Source: Rhabdophis nuchalis
Taxonomy: Eukaryota; Chordata; Lepidosauria; Squamata; Natricidae
Assembly (NCBI GenBank): GCA_039707465.1
Contig: CM077643.1
Location: forward strand, 331,906,419 to 331,970,418
Direction: 5' to 3'
Length of the DNA stretch: 64,000 bases
Made by a program: the position numbers and the translations under genes. Below the pieces are notes generated by a model that saw nothing but the letters and a program-made list of their open reading frames with translations, had not been told where the DNA came from and did not search any database. Of this stretch, positions 56,424 to 64,000 are shown one piece after another; position 1 is the stretch's first letter, and each line of letters starts with the position of its first letter.

Positions 56424-56888
56424 ATTTCAGGAGACATACCATGTTCAGCTCCAGTCTATCAAAAGATAGAAGTAGCTTTGTGAAACAGTCACATCAACAC
56501 TGCAAAAGTTAATGGGCTCTGCCATACTATTGACATTTTTTCCCCCAGGATCCCAATTATCTGAGCACCAAAAACTGAATGGGGGAAAAATAACTGAACT
56601 GAAGAAATGTTAATACATGTACATGATTTCCTAACATAATCTTAATCATCAATTCTAATCTAGTTTCTATTATATTAGCAACTTGATTCAATGTCTCTGA
56701 AGTTGAACCCCAGCTATTGTAATCCACATCCCATCATTATAGGTGAATTCAAGTATCTTAGTGGGACAAATAATGTTGGAGTTTGTATGCTGCTTTTCAG
56801 ATCAGCCATTAGATATTCAATGGAGTATCTAATCAAATCTTCTGAAAAATACATAAACCAACACCAATGTTTAAAAGTATTCATGAAG

Positions 56889-59238
56889 GAGGGTGGAGCT
56901 ACGCTGTGCCGACACAACCGGAGGTCTCTATGCTGCAGAGACCCCGGTTGACCATTTGTTGCCCCCTTGGTTCCATAGGAACCTAAACCATCCTGGAGAA
57001 ATGGCAATTAGGAACCAAGCCTCGCTGATCACAGGGGTATCACAAAAACCCCTGTTTGACACGAGGGAAAAGCTTCTGAAGGGCGACAAATAGGCACACA
57101 CACCCCGTGGGTGGACAAGGCGACAGGAAAGCTTCGGAATGGAAGGAACTGTTTGAAAAGAGAAAGTGTAACATCGGGAAGGTATTCTATCTTTTTTAAA
57201 AAACATTTTGCTAAAAAAAGTATTCTTTTTACTAAAGCTTTGAATTTTGAAATAAGCGGCAGAATTAATTGAATTGAGAAGTTTCTACTCTATAGAATTT
57301 TCTGAAATGGAGGATTAAAGTGTAAGAGCAAAACTATTTTTGTCTGCGCAGAAAGTGATTGGACTATTTCTGATTTCTTTATTCTCTCCTCTTTTTAAAA
57401 CTTTTCTACTCAAATATTGACTCTGGGATTACTTTTAATACTTTTAATAATTACTTTTGAAGTTTTATTGTGCATTCGTGAATTAAATCAAGGACTATAC
57501 TTTTTATTTTTTTTCCGTTTTTGGCCTTCCGCTTGAGAACAAAGAAAGAGAAGTTAAAGCATAACATCATTAGGCTGCCTGTTACATTGTACCGTCTCTA
57601 GAGGGCGTTGGTGGATACTTAATAGCTATGCTCCTTGAAACGCTAAAGAAAGAATAAGCCAACAACCAAAGAGACTTTCACAACCCTGCGGATTTGACAT
57701 TATGGGTACATACATAGAAGTGGATACTATAGAAAACCAAAAACATCTGGCTGAAATCTTGAATTTACTAAAACAAAGTAATAAAAGTAATAAAAGAATT
57801 AATGACACATTGGACAGAATCTTATCTACTGAAACTAGTGAAGACCAATCAAAGATTTCAGAAATTAAAGAAATCAAAGAGAAAGAGGAACTTATTCTAA
57901 GTGAAGAAAATGAAGATGATTTTAATTGATCAAGTGTTGGAGAGAATATTGAAAAGGGAAAACCCTCCAAAAAATATGAGAAAACTGGATTCCAGCTTGG
58001 CTATCAAGGAGAAGAAGAGGGAAAAGAAAGAACAGCAATAATCTCACCAGGAATACTCTGGACATTTAAAAATAAGCAATACGTAAAGATAGGAGCTGGA
58101 CAGTGTTACTATTGGATAACTACATTGGAGAATAAAGTGCAAAAAGAAGCTGAAGAAAGACCTGGGAAGGGAAGTAAGAAGAGATGGAGACCATGAATAA
58201 AAAAAGAAGCAAATTTAATTTGCTACTGGAAAGACACTGGCTGATAAGGGAAATGGTTATTCTTTGATGATTAGCAACTTGTTGGATTGTATTTCAAATA
58301 TCATCAAAGGATTATTAGTTAATTAATAATTATTAACAATTATAGATATTTACAATAAAGACTAACCTATGATAAATGTTATACTTAATGATATATAGTT
58401 ACTTATATAGTGTTGAAAAGTTATGAATATGAGATTGGATATAAATTTGAGATGATATTAGATATTATTGAAAAATCACAAGAACAGAAATTATGAGTTA
58501 CATTAAGAGCAACGTAAAAATGATAGTTAATACTGGTTGAAATTTTTATATTTAGACTATAAACAATTAAATAATTAGCTAGATGGGTATAGAATGGTAT
58601 TGAAGAATTATTAATTAGTTAATAACTATTAATAAAACTTAAGATTGTTTTCATATTGTTATTCAATTTACATAGGTAGGTTGGAGAATGGAAAAAGGAT
58701 GCTAATAGGTGGTGATTCTAAAGATACTCTTAAAGAAGAAATAGATTGAAATTGAAACACTAGATGAGAATTTTGGGATATTGATACTAAGCTACATGAT
58801 AAATTTTTGAGATTTAAAACTTATAAAATGAGATTATTCATGAATAATAATCATTTTAGAGATGCACAGAATTTATGAATACCCGGTCAATACGTCTTTT
58901 AAAAGACGTAATTTAGGGTGATAACTTTTCCTTTCTAAATTTACTTTCTTTTCTTGTTGTTTGTTTTACAAATAGAATGCCATTAGATAGTCATATATTA
59001 CACATAAAGGGTTGTTAAAATAATTAGTAAGATTGAGGTCGAGATATAAGAATTTCTAATAATTTGATGTGAAAAACAAGTGATAATTACCGATGAAACG
59101 TATAGAAACCCGTGAACAACTGATATACTCTTTAAAATTTGCAATTTGTGATGCAAGATGATTTTTTGATGTTTTTTCTTGTTAAGTCTGTATTAAGTGT
59201 TTATGTAAAATCAATAAAAATTACTTTAAAAAAATAAA
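56889..59238 (+). mobile_element. L1-type retroelement without ORF2, 17-bp target duplication
   Basis: The 2.35-kb insert is bracketed by TAAAAGTATTCATGAAG at 56872-56888 and 59239-59255. The left junction TTT/AAAAG matches an L1-type nick site. It has a GC-richer ~800-bp 5' leader (GGTGGAGCTACGCTGTGCCG...CACACCCCGTGGGTGGACAA), a short ORF (57702-58196, one internal stop), a ~1-kb AT-rich 3' region and an end CAATAAAAATTACTTTAAAA. No reverse transcriptase can be found in any frame. The leader looks like a promoter-bearing 5' UTR. Confidence 0.8.
57702..58196 (+). pseudogene. ORF of the L1-type element, one internal TGA
   Basis: From ATG 57702 the frame reads MGTYIEVDTIENQKHLAEIL..., a Lys/Glu-rich, probably coiled-coil segment (residues about 1-75). 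It meets TGA at 57927-57929 and continues in the same frame through SSVGENIEKGKPSKK, GYQGEEEGKERTAIISPG, WTFKNKQYVKIGAGQCYYWI and KGSKKRWRP to the TGA at 58194. The charged N-terminus is like L1 ORF1 proteins. The C-terminal part, rich in aromatic residues and lysine, is not a domain I recognise. About 164 codons in all, roughly half the usual length of L1 ORF1. Confidence 0.55.
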
Positions 59239-59255
59239 TAAAAGTATTCATGAAG

Positions 59256-60120
<865 letters not shown>

Positions 60121-60504
60121 AGGACCAATAGATCCAAAAATCTATTGTTGAGTGATGATTTAATCTGAAACAAACATTATGGAAGAGTGTACAATCTTTC
60201 AGAATTCCCCAGAATTCTTTCTTACTCAACATGTAACAAAAACAGGAGAGAGGCACAAGTAACACTCTTTAAAAACTAAGTTACATGTTACAGCTGTGAG
60301 ACCTACAATTCAACAAGAGTCTCATAAAACAGCTGTGAAGAATGCAATTTCTCTTAGAAGTTCTTGATATAAGGTTATACATATGAATCAGAGACAAATA
60401 AGGTTATTTTGGAAAATCAAAGGTTATTAACCCCAATCTGTCTCTTGCCATGGACCCCTGGCCTAGCATAAAGGAAGCATATGGGGGGAAAATCTACTAA
60501 GCTA
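60121..60504. other. Unannotated stretch
   Basis: No gene or assignable repeat was seen. Confidence 0.4.
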
Positions 60505-60600
60505 AGTAGCAAGGCCTAACCAATTCTTGAAAAGCTAAGCAGGGTTGGACCTGATTACTATTAGAATGGGAGATGCCAATGAATATCAGGTCTGTAGCCT
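60505..60600 (+). pseudogene. 5S rRNA-derived relic
   Basis: AAAGCTAAGCAGGGTTGGAC, CTGATTACTATTAGAATGGG, AGATGCC and AATATCAGGTCTGTAGCC follow the order of 5S rRNA from about position 48 to the end. This includes the internal promoter A box (AGCTAAGCAGGGT) and a near-intact C-box region (GAATGGGAGA). The first half is eroded. It is either a 5S pseudogene or the head of a 5S-derived SINE; no SINE body was recognised downstream. Confidence 0.78.
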
Positions 60601-60702
60601 AGATTTTGAAGTTAGACATTTGTGTTGTTTTCCCCCCAGTGCATTAGTTTTTTATTTGCATTTTTATGTTTTTACTACTGAACATTGAGTCTTGAATCTC
60701 TT

Positions 60703-61193
60703 GATCAAAAAAAGGTTTTATTGGTTTTTACAATTTTTTTTTGTAGGAAAAGGGTATAAGGTATTATTAAGACATTTTGAGGACATCTATGTCGGAGGTG
60801 TCGGCCCCCTCCGAGGCTTCATACAAAAAAAAGAACAACAATACAATAATTTTTCCATTTCTCTACAAAGTGGAGTGAGATACATACATATATCATTTCC
60901 CAACTTCATGCAATCAATCATTTATTTCTATAAACATCCAGATAAGAGTTACTATATAATAGAAAGTCATTTATGAGATCTGAGTCTTTTAGCTATTGTA
61001 TCCTCTTCTCCCCTGCTGCCAGTGGGCAGAGTCGTGGCCCCTCCCGCTTCCCCATTTTCATCCTCCAGGATTGAGGAATGTTTTTTAAGAAAGGCTTCCG
61101 CCTCTGCAATTGTTTTAATTCTTACTCTACCCCCTCCCAGAACACTAACATTCCTTCGGGCATCGACCACCTGAACCACACCCCTTTTTTATA
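60703..61193 (-). mobile_element. L1-type retroposon carrying an ORF1 C-terminus
   Basis: The insert is bracketed by GAGTCTTGAATCTCTT (60687-60702) and GAGTCTTGAGTCTCTT (61194-61209), a 16-bp duplication with one mismatch. On the minus strand it has ~230 bases of coding sequence, a ~260-base 3' UTR and the end TGTAAAAACCAATAAAACCT. That end resembles the 3' end of the element at 56889 (GTAAAATCAATAAAAATTAC). Confidence 0.72.
60967..61190 (-). pseudogene. L1 ORF1-like C-terminal fragment, frameshifted
   Basis: The frame downstream of a shift reads GGGRVRIKTIAEAEAFLKKH, then SSILEDENGEAGG and KRLRSHK before a stop. Just upstream, in another frame, GVWFRWSMPEGMLVFWEG is visible. The R-I-K-T-x-x-E-A-E-A-F-L pattern resembles the end of L1 ORF1 proteins, which finish with a 'SPEEAEAFL'-like helix. 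The match is by pattern memory only. Confidence 0.5.
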
Positions 61194-61209
61194 GAGTCTT
61201 GAGTCTCTT

Positions 61210-61711
61210 AATGTTGTTGCAGGAACACTACTTAGACAATCAGCAAGAGCGGAGAGTGACTTGAAGGAAACATTTACTTATGTCTGAAAGTAAAGTAAAT
61301 TTAGCTGGAGTATTATTTATTGAGCATGTGGGATATCATATATGGATTAACAATATATATTAATATTTCACCTAGATTGGTAAAGCACAAAATATAAATG
61401 TTAAAACATCTATGTTCAAGTATCAATGTCTAGGCCATCTAACCCCTGAAGCATAGCATTGATTATATTTAAAAAAAAACCTCAGATAATGGATTGATAT
61501 ATGCCCTAAGCTTACAGCCAGTCACAATGTGATCTACCCCTTTGATGTGGGACTCTGTCATTACACTGAGGTGAGGATACTATGCCTCATAGAATCCTGG
61601 CAGACACTGTGTAAGATGCAAAACCTATTCAGGTTTGTCCATTGCTGACATGGTAGTTCAAAGCCTGGCACCTTTTTGTGGGGTCATTCATATGTTTATA
61701 GTTAGTTTATA
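61210..61711. other. Unannotated stretch
   Basis: No gene or assignable repeat was seen. Confidence 0.4.
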
Positions 61712-61915
61712 GTTTATTAAATTTGTATACCGCCCTTCTCCCTTGCGGGACTCAGGGCGGTGAACAGGCATCAATAAAAACTACAAAGAACATCAATATA
61801 TAAAAATACTTTAAAATGACATTAAATTGGGGGCCTGTTCTAAAATCCAAATAAAACTCCTAAATAAAATCGATTAAAATCGATTAAAAACTACGCCAGG
61901 CGTAGTATGTGGGTG
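61712..61915 (-). mobile_element. L2 LINE 3' UTR fragment
   Basis: TTGTATACCGCCCTTCTCCC then TTGCGGGACTCAGGGCGGTG is the L2 hairpin reversed, followed by the AATAAAAACTAC...AAATTGGGGGCCTGTTC 3' UTR. The break lies near 61915. No coding sequence. Confidence 0.85.
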
Positions 61916-64000
61916 TTCATCAACCCATTCAGGTTTCCTTTGCGAATTGATGTTAAAGTTGTTGGACAGATGTTGTGCAAGTGCCAATGGGGGTTTCCTA
62001 GATTTGAGTCTTTTTACTGATAAATGAGGAAGGTTGACATGCACTGGTAGGAGTATTTAGTTGGAGTACTAGATACTAAATCAAATGAAGCCTAATATTG
62101 TGTACAGTGCTTTGAAGGAAGTAGACCTTGACACAGATTGATTTTCATTAGATTTTATAAAATCCATTTTCTCTAAACATAGTAAGTACTTTAGTTACCT
62201 ATTTTCTAGGCTTTCTTGATTCATAGGAAAAAGGGATAAAAGATTAAAAGAGTTTGAATTTTGAGGAAATGGGATAAGTGAAACCTGTGGGGTCTTCCTA
62301 TAATTCAATTTAGGCACTTCTCTGGTTTTTACATCAGTTAAAAAGCATGCTGATACAAGTTGCAATGAGATATGACCAAACCCTATTCTGCCTCTGGAAT
62401 GAAGCAGAAGTGATGCTCTTTTAATAGATTTAATGAAAGACAAGTTCAATAAATTTATTCATGGATTTCAATGGCTTTGCCCACTCACTGAGCATTATTT
62501 GCTGGTGAGCAAAGCATCCAGTTGCTGCTCCCAATGCATTGTGTATCTGGGGCTTATTCAGATATTGCATAAATATTTTGGATATGAATTTAATACTACT
62601 ATGCAGCAATGCTAATCTTGGGTTTAAAAGCAGCTGATGGAGAAATTGGGAATAGAAAGTGAAGTAAAAAGATGCCTTTCTGACTTTGGAAGCAATTAAA
62701 GATCAGCATTTCCTTGCATCTTGCCTCATGAACTTGCAAACACACACACCACACTTTTAGCTGGTAAAATAAAGTGAGAGAAGGAAGGATAACAGAGTTT
62801 TCTCACATGAAAAAAGTGAGAGGTTTGAAGGGAGAAGTTGAGAAAGCATGATGTCTGCCAAACCCAAAATGGATTCCAGGTGCTATTGACTGCTAAAACC
62901 TTGTGGGTGCCATGAAGGGGAGAAAAGAAAGAGTGTTGAGGGACTTGTCTTCTTGGAAGCAACCTGAAAGAACTTTTTACCCTGTTAAATTTATATTCTC
63001 AACTAAGTATGGATGGTTTACCTAAAGTAGACAACAGGAGGCAATTCTTGACCATCACCTCAGCTACATTTTCAGTGAGGCAGGCTGGATCAGGAGGAGA
63101 GAGGAAAAACACTTTTAAAACAGGGACTGGTTGAATGTAGACCGATTTCATGGTGGGCTGAGAATAAGATTAGTATAAAATTGGGAAGATTGTATATCCT
63201 TTTAAAATGGTCATCAAGGAATATTAATCCTGTAGTTTATTGGACTTTGAAAATGAGCCCCGGGTCATCTATATATGATTGTGTATATGTATTATTTATT
63301 TATCATAACTATATGGCTGCCCATCTCACCGGAAGTGATTCTATATGCTATACAATTACATAAAAATAAATGTATAAAACATTAAAAATATAAAATGGTC
63401 ATTGTTTTAAATATATATATCCAGTATCAAACACAAGAGAGAATAAATACTAATCACAATAATGGTGTCACCTTACAATGTCACTATTCTCTCTCTCCCC
63501 CCTCCCTCCTCCCTCTTTCATTGCAGCCATTAATCTATTAATAATAGACTATTAATGTTGATTAATGGCTGAAATATATATCTGTGAGTTAGCCCCAATG
63601 GGATTTATTTCTGAATCAGTCTGCCAATAATTGCATATTTGCCTGAAATAACATAGAATATGACAGAGACCACAATGAGCAAGCACTACATCCAGATAGC
63701 TGGGAATATAAGGCTACCCTATCTTTTCATTTTCATTTCAACCTGCTGTTGATTGTGCGGAAATGATAAGAAAGATGTTGAGAGAGATTTGACTGTCTTG
63801 ATAACAAGCAAAAAGCATGTCTGAGAACAAAATGATTTATATCCTATGAATACACAATTCAGCTGTTAGGGCTTGTAATTTTCCACTTTCCCAGTTGTCT
63901 AGAGCAAAAAGTAATTGTCCTAGGCAAACACACCAGTGGTTCTAACACCATATAACCCTCCCCCCCATCTACTAGTCTAAAAGGAATACAGCTGGTGTGC
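61916..64000. other. Unannotated AT-rich end of window
   Basis: No gene or assignable repeat was seen apart from the hairpin at 63525-63570 and a short C/T-rich run near 63490-63520. Confidence 0.4.
63525..63570. repeat. Perfect 11-bp inverted repeat
   Basis: AGCCATTAATC (63525-63535) and GATTAATGGCT (63560-63570) are exact inverted copies around a 24-base loop that itself contains TATTAATA. Confidence 0.75.

Overview
This window is vertebrate, almost certainly squamate (snake or lizard; snake favoured) nuclear DNA. It is AT-rich and intergenic or intronic in character, and I found no host protein-coding gene or splice-supported exon. The assignment rests on the repeats: L2-clade LINEs with a 3' hairpin and short tandem-repeat tails, CR1 LINE 3' ends, tRNA-derived SINEs of squamate type (one with a Bov-B-like tail), a SPIN-like hAT MITE, many small hAT elements with exact 8-bp target-site duplications (TSDs), decayed L1 and R4/Dong-like LINE pieces, and a 5S rRNA-derived relic.

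Layout. 1-3.3 kb: AT-rich, with an old foldback MITE and a tRNA-SINE split by a SPIN-like element. 3.36-6.66 kb: a near-complete L2 LINE (+) with an 884-codon endonuclease/RT frame. 6.7-11.3 kb: mostly unrecognised, with a ~510-bp foldback element and an ancient L2 fragment. 11.4-12.8 kb: a 5'-truncated L2 (-). 14-15.8 kb: hAT and TA-flanked MITEs and a CR1 end. 16-20 kb: a three-layer nest, CR1 (+) split by L2 (+), itself split by a 3.3-kb L2 (-) whose long frame is broken by one TGA. 20.4-21.7 kb: a 1.3-kb hAT element with a polypyrimidine tract and a GC-rich multi-arm inverted repeat. 22-38 kb: SINEs, L2 pieces, hAT MITEs, pure microsatellites and a decayed R4-like RT. 39-47.9 kb: a CR1 split by an L2, more CR1, an L1 ORF2 relic and palindromic hAT MITEs. 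49-56.5 kb: SINEs (one split by an L2), MITEs and hAT elements. 56.9-61.2 kb: two L1-type insertions that show ORF1-like coding and a 3' UTR but no ORF2, with a 5S relic between them. 61.2-64 kb: one L2 end, otherwise unrecognised.

No cellular pathway is encoded. The only substantial frames belong to L2 retrotransposons (APE endonuclease, reverse transcriptase, C-terminal domain). The shared L2 3' hairpin plus variable tails explains much of the L2-linked microsatellite content. The strongest signals for a second look are the ORF1-only L1-type elements, the hAT element with the large inverted repeat, the palindromic hAT MITE series with perfect TSDs, and the nested insertions that give a relative order of transposition.
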